A stretch of DNA of 56,325 nt, from assembly GCA_017503015.1 (NCBI GenBank), contig JAFVTX010000016.1:1-56325 (forward strand). Reading direction: 5' to 3'. This document shows positions 7,596 to 15,258 of the stretch, in pieces. How positions within the stretch are numbered: the stretch's first letter is position 1; each line of letters begins with the position of its first letter. This DNA is from Fibrobacter sp. Lineage in GTDB: Bacteria > Fibrobacterota > Fibrobacteria > Fibrobacterales > Fibrobacteraceae. The translations under genes and the position numbers were made by a program. Under the pieces are notes generated by a model, which was given only the letters and a program-made list of their open reading frames with translations, was not told the origin of the DNA and did no database searches.

Positions 7596-8025
7596 CGAAC
7601 AAATCCTTTCCGAAGCCATCCGCCTGGTAGGCGAGGGCGTGCAGGTGACGCTTCCTGTAAACGGCAGGAGCATGTACCCCTTCATTATCGGGGGGCGTGA
7701 AAGCGTTGTGCTGGTGAAACCGCAGAAGCTTAGGGTGGGGCATGTGGTGCTGGCCCAGGTAGAAGGCGGCCGCCATGTGGTCCACCGCATCGTAGGCATT
7801 GACGGCGACCGCATTACCCTGATGGGGGACGGAAACCTCCAAGGTCGAGAACATTGCACTGTCGAGGGTGTGAAGGCCCTTGCCGTCCAGGTGGTGGGAG
7901 AAACTGGTAAAAAACGCCCGCTTTACGGCCCTTGTGGGAATGTGTGCGCTAAAATTTGGTATATGGCCCGCCCCGTTCGGCGATACCTGCTGAAGATTTA
8001 TCGTGTCGCTAAAGGCTTAGATTAG
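7585..8025 (+). CDS. S24/S26-type peptidase, SipW/Sec11-like with Ser-His dyad
   Basis: A 146-residue protein. GRSMYPFI holds the nucleophile Ser29; the second conserved block HVVHRIVGIDGD followed by LMGDGN matches the S26B branch (SipW, archaeal and ER signal peptidases), where His (here His67) replaces the Lys general base of bacterial signal peptidase I. I see no clear N-terminal membrane helix, unlike ordinary signal peptidases, but a basic C-terminal tail. It overlaps the kinase gene by 11 bases. Together with the nucleotidyltransferase and kinase it could mature a modified peptide; this is inference. Its end overlaps the convergent nrnA by 9 bases. Confidence 0.75.
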   Translation: MPTDEQILSEAIRLVGEGVQVTLPVNGRSMYPFIIGGRESVVLVKPQKLRVGHVVLAQVEGGRHVVHRIVGIDGDRITLMGDGNLQGREHCTVEGVKALAVQVVGETGKKRPLYGPCGNVCAKIWYMARPVRRYLLKIYRVAKGLD

Positions 8026-8982
8026 CTGTTTTTCCACCAATTCGAGAATTTTCCGAATCGCGTCGTCCGGCGATAGGTCCGTATCTCCGCCGGCAGCCCG
8101 TGTATGCCCGCCTCCGCCGAATTCCTTGGCGATAGCGTTCACATCTACCACGTAGTTGCTCCTGAGGCTAATCTTGTACTTGCCGTTTACGGGATACAGG
8201 AACACCGCCACTTCGGTGCCGGAGACTTCACGCAGGGTGTCGATGACGTTGCTCAGGTCCACCGGCGTTACGTCGAATTCCTTCATCTTTTCGGGAGTCA
8301 CATAGGCATGTACCACGCGGCCCTCCAGGGCGAGCTTGCAGTTCTGCAGCACGAACCCGGTCACCAGCGTCTGCTTGTAAGTGCGGGTGTAGTAGGTCTC
8401 GTTCACGATGCGGGCGAAATCGATTCCCTTGTCGATAAGGGTACCCACGATTTCCATGGTCCGCTTGCCCGTGTTGCTGAACTTGAATGCTCCCGTGTCG
8501 TGGACGATTCCAAGATAGAGGCATTCTGCGGTGCGCTTGCTGATTTTGCTCGGGTCCAGCTGTTCAAAAAGCACTTGACTGGCGGAACTGGCACTTGGCT
8601 CCACGATGTTCAGGCTGCAGAGATTTTTCGGGTTGCTGATGTGGTGGTCGATGTTGCAGGTTTTCTTGGCGCTTTGTAGGCATGCCACTCCGCCTGCACC
8701 CACACGCTCAAAGGAGGGGGTGTCCATGAGCACGGCCGCGTCAAAGGGTTCGCTTCCGTCGGAGCTTTCGAAAAGCGGGAGCGCCTTGTCGGCACCGTTC
8801 AAAATCCTGTAGCTTTCCGGGAATTTTTCCAGATAGACCTGGACCTTGATATTCGGGAAATTGTCCAGGATGTAGTTGTACAGGGCCAGGGTAGAGCCGA
8901 CGCAGTCACCGTCGGGCCGGACGTGGCCGAAGATGGCCAGGGTGTTTGTGTTTTTCAAAAAATCGTCAAGCATAAAAGTCAT
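8017..8982 (-). CDS. nrnA: DHH-family oligoribonuclease / pAp phosphatase NrnA
   Basis: A 321-residue DHH/DHHA1 phosphoesterase. Visible motifs are GHVRPDGDCVGS (metal site), DTPSFER, the DHH signature NIDHHISN, and the C-terminal DHHA1 glycine motif GGGGHTRAAGG. Proteins of this type degrade nanoRNA 2-5 nt long and dephosphorylate 3'-phosphoadenosine 5'-phosphate, replacing Orn in many phyla. Length matches the family. An in-frame ATG at 8973 (MLDDF) is an alternative start. It is convergent with the S26 peptidase gene, with a 9-base overlap and no terminator between. Confidence 0.88.
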   Translation of the reverse strand: MTFMLDDFLKNTNTLAIFGHVRPDGDCVGSTLALYNYILDNFPNIKVQVYLEKFPESYRILNGADKALPLFESSDGSEPFDAAVLMDTPSFERVGAGGVACLQSAKKTCNIDHHISNPKNLCSLNIVEPSASSASQVLFEQLDPSKISKRTAECLYLGIVHDTGAFKFSNTGKRTMEIVGTLIDKGIDFARIVNETYYTRTYKQTLVTGFVLQNCKLALEGRVVHAYVTPEKMKEFDVTPVDLSNVIDTLREVSGTEVAVFLYPVNGKYKISLRSNYVVDVNAIAKEFGGGGHTRAAGGDTDLSPDDAIRKILELVEKQLI

Positions 8983-8983
8983 A

Positions 8984-9013
8984 GGAGATTCCCGCCCAAG
9001 GCGGGAATGACAG
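8984..9013. repeat. GTCAT-type palindromic repeat
   Basis: GGAGATTCCCGCC, AA, then GGCGGGAATGACAG: near-perfect hairpin at the start of nrnA, same family as 10783 and 44706. Confidence 0.75.
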
Positions 9014-9112
9014 GTTTGTGTTTACCAAATAATAGCATTTGTGGGGTGTCAGGCGTGTCAATTGCCGCGTTGGTTTGTAAATTTTTATAAACTTTTGGGG
9101 CGACGTAGCTGC

Positions 9113-9132
9113 AACTTACTAAAATGTAAGTT
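9113..9132. promoter_or_regulatory. dyad operator 1 upstream of gdhA
   Basis: AACTTAC, six bases, GTAAGTT: a perfect 7-bp inverted repeat. An identical dyad with an almost identical spacer lies exactly 82 bp downstream. The 334-nt gap before gdhA otherwise holds only the 8984 repeat and AT-rich DNA. Confidence 0.6.
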
Positions 9133-9194
9133 TTGCGTTTGTTATGCCGTGAAATTTGACGAAAATTCAAACTTTTTAAAACTGACAAAAAAAT

Positions 9195-9214
9195 AACTTA
9201 CAAAAATGTAAGTT
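9195..9214. promoter_or_regulatory. dyad operator 2 upstream of gdhA
   Basis: Second AACTTAC-N6-GTAAGTT dyad. It lies just upstream of where the -35 region of the gdhA promoter should be, so a repressor or activator bound here would contact polymerase. The binding protein is unknown. Confidence 0.6.
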
Positions 9215-9260
9215 TTTGAAGATTTTTGCCCGTTTTTCACTATTTGTCATGCCCCTTTGC

Positions 9261-9268
9261 TATCTTTA
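9261..9268 (+). promoter_or_regulatory. -10-like element of gdhA
   Basis: TATCTTTA, giving a leader of about 45 nt that includes the Shine-Dalgarno GGAG seven bases before the ATG at 9317. This is a leadered gene, in contrast to the leaderless ones. Confidence 0.45.
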
Positions 9269-9295
9269 AACCCGTTAAAAACTTTAACAATCTAA

Positions 9296-10666
<1,371 letters not shown>

Positions 10667-10726
10667 TATGACCGCTCGAGCTAGAATCTGTACAACAAGT
10701 ACAGGGCTGGCCCTCGCTCTCGCAAA

Positions 10727-10757
10727 GGACGACCAGTTAATACTGGTCGCCCTTTTT
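10727..10757 (+). terminator. terminator after gdhA
   Basis: CGACCAGT, loop TAAT, ACTGGTCG and a run of six Ts. Confidence 0.88.
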
Positions 10758-10782
10758 TGCTCACGGATACGACACGAAGATT

Positions 10783-10810
10783 GTCATCCCCGCGAAGGCG
10801 GGGATCTCCT
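10783..10810. repeat. GTCAT-type palindromic repeat
   Basis: GTCATCCCCGC, GAA, GGCGGGGATCTCC, between gdhA and dut; inverted copy at 44706 and close copy at 48645. Confidence 0.8.
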
Positions 10811-10830
10811 TTTCGAAAGGCCTCCGTTTT

Positions 10831-10856
10831 AAAGCCGGGGGCTTTTTTTATATTTA
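10831..10856 (+). promoter_or_regulatory. mini-terminator merged with the dut -10 element
   Basis: AAAGCC, GGG, GGCTTT followed by Ts (10831-10849) looks like a short terminator; its T tract continues as TATATTTA (10849-10856), four bases before the dut ATG, with no Shine-Dalgarno between. Confidence 0.5.
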
Positions 10857-10860
10857 GCGC

Positions 10861-11295
10861 ATGACCACGAAGACCATCAAGATTCAATATCTCGACGATT
10901 CTATCACGCGCCTCACGTATGTGGGCGGCAAGTCCGACTGGATTGACCTTGCGGCGGCGGAGACCGTGACGCTCAAGGCGGGGGAGTTCCGCTTGATTCA
11001 CCTGGGTGTCGCGATGAAGTTGCCCGAGGGGTTCGAGGCGCATATCGCCCCGCGCAGTTCCACGTTCAAGAACTTCGGCATTCTGCAGGCGAATTCGGTG
11101 GGCGTGGTGGATTCCAGCTACTGCGGTGCGAACGACTGGTGGAAAATGCCCGTCTATGCCACTCGCGACGTGACCATCGAAAAGGGGAGCCGCATCGCGC
11201 AGTTCCGCATCATGGAACAACAGCCCACGCTTACTTTTGAGGAAGGCCCGCTTGACGGCGCCGACCGCGGCGGGTTCGGCAGCACGGGAATTTGA
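10861..11295 (+). CDS. dut: dUTP diphosphatase
   Basis: A 144-residue trimeric-type dUTPase converting dUTP to dUMP and pyrophosphate. Motifs: AHIAPRSSTFKNFGI (motif 2), NSVGVVDSSYCGANDWW (motif 3 with the catalytic Asp), RIAQFRI (motif 4), and the C-terminal RGGFGSTG arm (motif 5). It is apparently translated from a leaderless mRNA. The FISUMP gene starts three bases after its stop. Confidence 0.96.
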   Translation: MTTKTIKIQYLDDSITRLTYVGGKSDWIDLAAAETVTLKAGEFRLIHLGVAMKLPEGFEAHIAPRSSTFKNFGILQANSVGVVDSSYCGANDWWKMPVYATRDVTIEKGSRIAQFRIMEQQPTLTFEEGPLDGADRGGFGSTGI

Positions 11296-11298
11296 TAA

Positions 11299-11973
11299 AT
11301 GAAAATAAACAATTTCTTACTTGTGTTACTTGCAGGCCTAGAATTAATGACCGCTTGCACAGACTCATCCTCCAGTTTCGATGCATCTGAAGTATGTCCA
11401 GAAAGCGGGCGTGGAACATTCCAAGATGTTCGAGATGGTCAAGTGTATAAATACATCACCATTGGCGATAGAGTGTGGATGGACCAAAACCTGAATTACC
11501 CAGCGGAAACTAGCACTTGCTATGATGAACAGCAAAGCAATTGTGATATTTATGGAAGGTTGTATTCCGTACAATACATGAACACCAAACAAAAAAACTA
11601 TGGGACGTTTAATCCAGATATCATTGATTCCATTTGCCCCAATGGATGGCGCGTTCCCACCTTGGCTGAATGGAATGAAATCGTTGATCAAATGGATGGT
11701 CTGAAGCATTTTATGAATAGTGAATGCATGGATGTTTCTTTATATAGCGGAATGGCTTTTGTTAAAGAAAATCCAAGTACAGGCGAGCCCATAGGGTACA
11801 TTTTTTACGATTTGGGAAGATATAGACAATGGATTACTTCAACATACGATTTGTATGGAAGTATGAAGTTGTTTGATGTAGATTTAACCAACAAAGAAGA
11901 AAAAAATACTATATCCACATCCAATGGTTATTATTCTCTTCGCTGTATAAAAAAAGAAGATTGGGAATTGTAA
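11299..11973 (+). CDS. FISUMP-domain lipoprotein (short form)
   Basis: A 224-residue protein with a signal peptide ending in a Cys20 lipobox-like LMTAC, a short Ser-rich stretch, and a FISUMP domain from about residue 45 (DGQVYKYITIGDRVWMDQNL, YGRLYSVQYM, CPNGWRVP, YYSLRCIKK). It lacks the long SSSS linker of the copy at 120. It begins three bases after dut, yet its base composition is visibly AT-richer than dut and ddh on either side, suggesting recent insertion or exchange within this large paralogous family. Function unknown. Confidence 0.88.
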   Translation: MKINNFLLVLLAGLELMTACTDSSSSFDASEVCPESGRGTFQDVRDGQVYKYITIGDRVWMDQNLNYPAETSTCYDEQQSNCDIYGRLYSVQYMNTKQKNYGTFNPDIIDSICPNGWRVPTLAEWNEIVDQMDGLKHFMNSECMDVSLYSGMAFVKENPSTGEPIGYIFYDLGRYRQWITSTYDLYGSMKLFDVDLTNKEEKNTISTSNGYYSLRCIKKEDWEL

Positions 11974-11989
11974 TTTACATGAATTTCTT

Positions 11990-12017
11990 TCGTCTTTCGT
12001 CTATCGTCTTTCGTCTA
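11990..12017. repeat. tandem heptamer array before ddh
   Basis: Four 7-bp units alternating TCGTCTT / TCGTCTA, five bases before the ddh -10 element. Same unit length and position as the MCYARYC arrays elsewhere but a different unit. Confidence 0.8.
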
Positions 12018-12022
12018 ATTCC

Positions 12023-12030
12023 TATATTTT
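12023..12030 (+). promoter_or_regulatory. -10-like element of ddh
   Basis: TATATTTT; the leader of about 25 nt carries an AAGGA Shine-Dalgarno before the ATG at 12062. Confidence 0.5.
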
Positions 12031-12061
12031 CTACGCAAAAATTTTTAACAAGGATATTGTT

Positions 12062-13045
12062 ATGGCAAAGATTGCTATTCTCGGTTACGGTAACCTGGGT
12101 CGCGGTGTGGAATGCGCCGTGAAGCAGGCTCCGGATATGGAACTCGTCGCCGTTTTCACGCGTCGTGACCCCGCTACGGTCAAGATTCAGACGGCTGGCG
12201 TTCCGGTGTTGAACGTTTCTGAAATGGAAGCCTGGAAAGGCAAGGTGGACCTGCTCATCATCTGTGGCGGCTCCGCGACCGACCTGCCGGTGCTCACCCC
12301 GAAGTACGCCTCAATGTTTAACGTGATCGATTCCTTCGACACCCACGCCAAGATTCCGCAGCACTTCGCCGCCGTTGACGCTGCCGCCAAGTCTGCAGGC
12401 AACATCGCGATGATTTCTGTGGGTTGGGACCCGGGCATGTTCAGCCTGAACCGCGTGTATGCCCAGTCCATCCTTCCGGAAGGCAAGGACTACACGTTCT
12501 GGGGCAAGGGCGTTAGCCAGGGTCACAGCGACGCTGTCCGCCGCATCAAGGGCGTGAAGAACGCGAAGCAGTACACCTGCCCGGTGGAAGCGGCTCTCGA
12601 AGCCGTGCGTAGCGGTTCCATGCCGGAACTCACCACCCGCCAGAAGCACACGCGCCTGGTTTACGTGGTGGCCGAAGAAGGTGCCGACAAGGCCTACATC
12701 GAAAACGCCATCAAGACGATGCCGAACTACTTCGACGAATACGACACCACGGTGAACTTCATCAGCGAAGAAGAATTCAACAAGAACCACAGCGGGCTCG
12801 CTCACGGCGGTTTCGTGATTCGTACCGGCAAGACCGGCATGAACTTGGAACACACCCACGTGATCGAATACAGCCTGAAGCTCGATTCCAACCCGGAATT
12901 CACGACGAGCGTTCTCGTGGCCTATGCCCGCGCAGCGCTGCGTATGAAGGCTAACGGCCAGGTCGGTTGCAAGACCGTTCTCGACGTGCCGCCTGCATAC
13001 CTCAGCACGCTGAGTGATGAAGAACTGAGAGCGCATTGCTTGTAA
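12062..13045 (+). CDS. ddh: meso-diaminopimelate dehydrogenase
   Basis: A 327-residue NADPH-dependent enzyme that makes meso-diaminopimelate directly from tetrahydrodipicolinate and ammonia, feeding lysine and peptidoglycan synthesis. The nucleotide-binding loop is GYGNLGRGVE; SVGWDPGMFSLNRV and FWGKGVSQGHSDAVRRI are signature segments of the substrate-binding domain. Length fits the family. The first bases after the promoter hold a good Shine-Dalgarno. A strong terminator follows at 13115. Confidence 0.95.
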   Translation: MAKIAILGYGNLGRGVECAVKQAPDMELVAVFTRRDPATVKIQTAGVPVLNVSEMEAWKGKVDLLIICGGSATDLPVLTPKYASMFNVIDSFDTHAKIPQHFAAVDAAAKSAGNIAMISVGWDPGMFSLNRVYAQSILPEGKDYTFWGKGVSQGHSDAVRRIKGVKNAKQYTCPVEAALEAVRSGSMPELTTRQKHTRLVYVVAEEGADKAYIENAIKTMPNYFDEYDTTVNFISEEEFNKNHSGLAHGGFVIRTGKTGMNLEHTHVIEYSLKLDSNPEFTTSVLVAYARAALRMKANGQVGCKTVLDVPPAYLSTLSDEELRAHCL

Positions 13046-13114
13046 TTTAAGCGTCATTCTGAACGAGGGCGTAGCCCGAAGTGAAGAATCCAGTTCCGCA
13101 TTTAAATGAAAATT

Positions 13115-13143
13115 GCCTCGGATGAAATAATCCGAGGCTTTTT
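13115..13143 (+). terminator. terminator after ddh
   Basis: GCCTCGGAT, loop GAAATA, ATCCGAGGC, then five Ts. Confidence 0.9.
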
Positions 13144-13150
13144 CGTTGGG

Positions 13151-13178
13151 TGTCATGCCCGATTTAGTCGGGCATCGC
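13151..13178. repeat. GTCAT-type palindromic repeat
   Basis: TGTCATGCCCGA, then TCGGGCAT, abutting the stop codon of the amidohydrolase gene. Confidence 0.65.
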
Positions 13179-13823
13179 CTATAGGAAAAATTTCTGATTG
13201 ATCTCAATCTCGATTCCCACGTATCGCGGGCCGAATTTCTTGCGGAGAGTTGTGGTAAGTCCGTCGGTGGTGCCCTTGTACGGGTAATTGAAGCGGACTT
13301 TCATGGCGGGGTAGAGCCGCTTGATTTCTGCCTTGATGACGTTTGCGTAGGCCCGTTCCTGTGGACGTGCGGGGTCGTAGAGAATCCCGATGTCGGTGTT
13401 GCGGACTTTGCCGTTTAGTTCCGGTGTAAAGCTGTGGATGCCTAGGTGGATGATTGTTGGCGCGGATTTTGCGGCTCGCGTTTTTGGCTTAAGCGCGGAA
13501 TCAACGAATTTTTCGATGGCGGCGCGGTATTCGTTCCAGTATTTTGTGGCGGATTCTTTTGCATTTTCGTTGTTGCGCAAGTAATCGCTGAATGCGCTCT
13601 TGTTGGTGATGGTGCGGTTCAGGTCCACGAACAGGCGAGAGAACTTTCCTTCACAAAAGAATTCCGGCTTGGCGAACTTCACCAGCTTGCGGAATACCTG
13701 TACGGCCCCGATGTCGTAGGCGCGGTGGGTCTTTAGAACCTCGGCAGGAACGGCTTTCTTGAACGCGGCGGGCAATTTGTTGCTGGCATGTTCGCAGGTG
13801 AGGATGAGTATTGCTTTAGCCAT
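13179..13823 (-). CDS. N-formylglutamate amidohydrolase-like protein
   Basis: A 214-residue member of the FGase (N-formylglutamate amidohydrolase) superfamily: LTCEHASNKLP near the N-terminus provides metal-binding Glu/His, RAYDIGA follows, and HLGIHSFTP supplies a further His. Classical HutG hydrolyses N-formylglutamate in histidine breakdown, but there are no hut genes here. It is the last of four minus-strand genes (C39-like peptidase, RLAN-ATP-grasp, GCS2, this). In this recurrent cassette it is predicted to hydrolyse an amide in a peptide-like product. The gap to GCS2 is 137 nt and filled with repeats. Confidence 0.82.
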   Translation of the reverse strand: MAKAILILTCEHASNKLPAAFKKAVPAEVLKTHRAYDIGAVQVFRKLVKFAKPEFFCEGKFSRLFVDLNRTITNKSAFSDYLRNNENAKESATKYWNEYRAAIEKFVDSALKPKTRAAKSAPTIIHLGIHSFTPELNGKVRNTDIGILYDPARPQERAYANVIKAEIKRLYPAMKVRFNYPYKGTTDGLTTTLRKKFGPRYVGIEIEINQKFFL

Positions 13824-13859
13824 GTTTTAAATATAAAAGGATTGTTTTGTTGATGTCTT

Positions 13860-13952
13860 CCCCGACTTGGTCGGGGACCTCCTTTTGCTTGATAAATTGA
13901 AAGGAGATGCCCGCCAGTTTATCCCGGACATGTTCCGGGACGGGCATGACAA
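13860..13952. repeat. pair of CCCG palindromes in the ligase operon
   Basis: CCCCGACTTGGTCGGGG (about 13863-13878) and GGAGATGCCCG ... CGGGCATGAC (13902-13952, enclosing ATCCCGGACATGTTCCGGGA, itself an inverted repeat). They lie between the GCS2 and amidohydrolase genes. Confidence 0.7.
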
Positions 13953-13960
13953 GTTTGGAA

Positions 13961-15190
13961 CTATTCCCCTGTTCCGTATAGCTTGTTCTCTGCGAGGCAG
14001 TGGGCGAGGCGGCCGTATTCATACACGAAATCGTCCCGGTCGGGGTCGGCTCCGACGTTCTTCACCAGGGCGCTGGCAAGGGTTCCGCGCTTGAACATCT
14101 TTTGAAGCAGTTCCTGAGAATGCTGGGAAATTTTGTCCTTTACCTTCTCGGTGATTTTAACAATCAAGTCCTGGGCTGCGATTTCGCTGGCATTGATTCC
14201 CCAGATTTTCAGGTAATCTTGATCATTTATCACTGTTTTTTCGGCGGAATGTGTGGTGGCGAGCAGGATTTTTGCGAGGGCGTCGGTGTCAAGTGCTCGA
14301 ATTTGCGACTCATTCGCAAATCTACCTTCCACAAGACCTTTCAACACGGCGACTTCCCATTCGGCAATGGCAATGTCGGCATCGGGGCATTCCTGGATGT
14401 CAACGAGTCGAATTTCAACAGCCCCGCGGTCAAATCGGGCGATGGCCCCGCGGCTATTCAAGAAGAAATGATTCAGCAAATGTTCCGGATCGTAAGGAGC
14501 AATGTCGGTTTTTACGCGGTTGAAAATCTGCTCTTCGTAATCCTTGTAGGTAAAGACCGCTTCGGGAATCACCTTGCCCGTGATGCTCGGGATTTTCTCC
14601 TGGTTGTGGCGGTAAGTTTCGATTCGTCCGTCCAAGAATCCGCAGTACTTGCTGTCCAAAAACGGGCTAGAGGCAGCGATGGCGGGAATCAGCGGCAACA
14701 GCGCACGAATGGCTGCGTGCAACTTTCCGAATTCTTCGTCGCCGTTAAAAGATAAATTGATATGGGTGGATTGCAGGTTTGCCCAGCCGTGCCCCTTGCA
14801 GTTAAAGATGCGGTCGTAGGTCTCGTAAATGTCCAGGCAATCGTAGGGCCAGAGCTTCATCTCGGCGGGGTCCATAAAGGGGTGGGCCGCCGTGGGCAAG
14901 AGCATCGCGTTAATGCTTTTGAGCGATTCGTTCGCTTTCAGAATTTCGTGATGAAAGGTCTTGCCCAAGTGCTTGAGGCTGTCGACAGGCTGTGCGCACT
15001 TGAATTCCAGCACATGGCTCACCAACTCGTTGGAAAGCCCAATCGGTCCGTGCTCCACGTCAGAGAGCTGCTGGCCGTTCTTGTCTTTTCCAAGGGGTAC
15101 ATCGGCGCGGGGGAGAACGTTCAAGGAATCACGATCCACGATCATGTATTCCATCTCGATGCCGTATCGTTGCCACAATTTATAATTCAT
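13961..15190 (-). CDS. GCS2-family carboxylate-amine ligase (gamma-glutamyl ligase-like)
   Basis: A 409-residue protein of the glutamate-cysteine ligase 2 (GCS2/YbdK) family. It begins YGIEMEYMIVD, the ATP-site start of this fold, and has PTAAHPFMDP, QSTHINLSF, the RGAIARFDRGAVEIRLVD catalytic segment, and a central FLDGRIETYR. Such enzymes couple an amino acid to a gamma-carboxylate using ATP. Next to an RLAN/RimK-type ligase rather than gshB, it is more likely to make a special peptide than glutathione. It is 68 nt downstream of the ATP-grasp gene, the gap being a CTCAAAG-type repeat. Confidence 0.85.
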   Translation of the reverse strand: MNYKLWQRYGIEMEYMIVDRDSLNVLPRADVPLGKDKNGQQLSDVEHGPIGLSNELVSHVLEFKCAQPVDSLKHLGKTFHHEILKANESLKSINAMLLPTAAHPFMDPAEMKLWPYDCLDIYETYDRIFNCKGHGWANLQSTHINLSFNGDEEFGKLHAAIRALLPLIPAIAASSPFLDSKYCGFLDGRIETYRHNQEKIPSITGKVIPEAVFTYKDYEEQIFNRVKTDIAPYDPEHLLNHFFLNSRGAIARFDRGAVEIRLVDIQECPDADIAIAEWEVAVLKGLVEGRFANESQIRALDTDALAKILLATTHSAEKTVINDQDYLKIWGINASEIAAQDLIVKITEKVKDKISQHSQELLQKMFKRGTLASALVKNVGADPDRDDFVYEYGRLAHCLAENKLYGTGE

Positions 15191-15197
15191 ATAATAA

Positions 15198-15255
15198 CCT
15201 CAAAGCACCGTAGGTGCGTGCTCATACCTCAAAGGCACGAAGTGCCGACCTCATA
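15198..15255. repeat. CTCAAAG/CTCATACCTC repeat in the ligase operon
   Basis: Two copies of a unit: CCTCAAAGCACCGTAGGTGC...CTCATA and CCTCAAAGGCACGAAGTGCCGACCTCATACCT (each written in part). Related copies at 25031, 25110, 31646 and 44735. Confidence 0.75.
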
Positions 15256-15258
15256 CCT

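Noticed and set aside
8979-9188. A 69-codon minus-strand frame upstream of nrnA
   Set aside because: It covers the first gdhA dyad and the GTCAT palindrome, is AT-rich and has no protein-like features.
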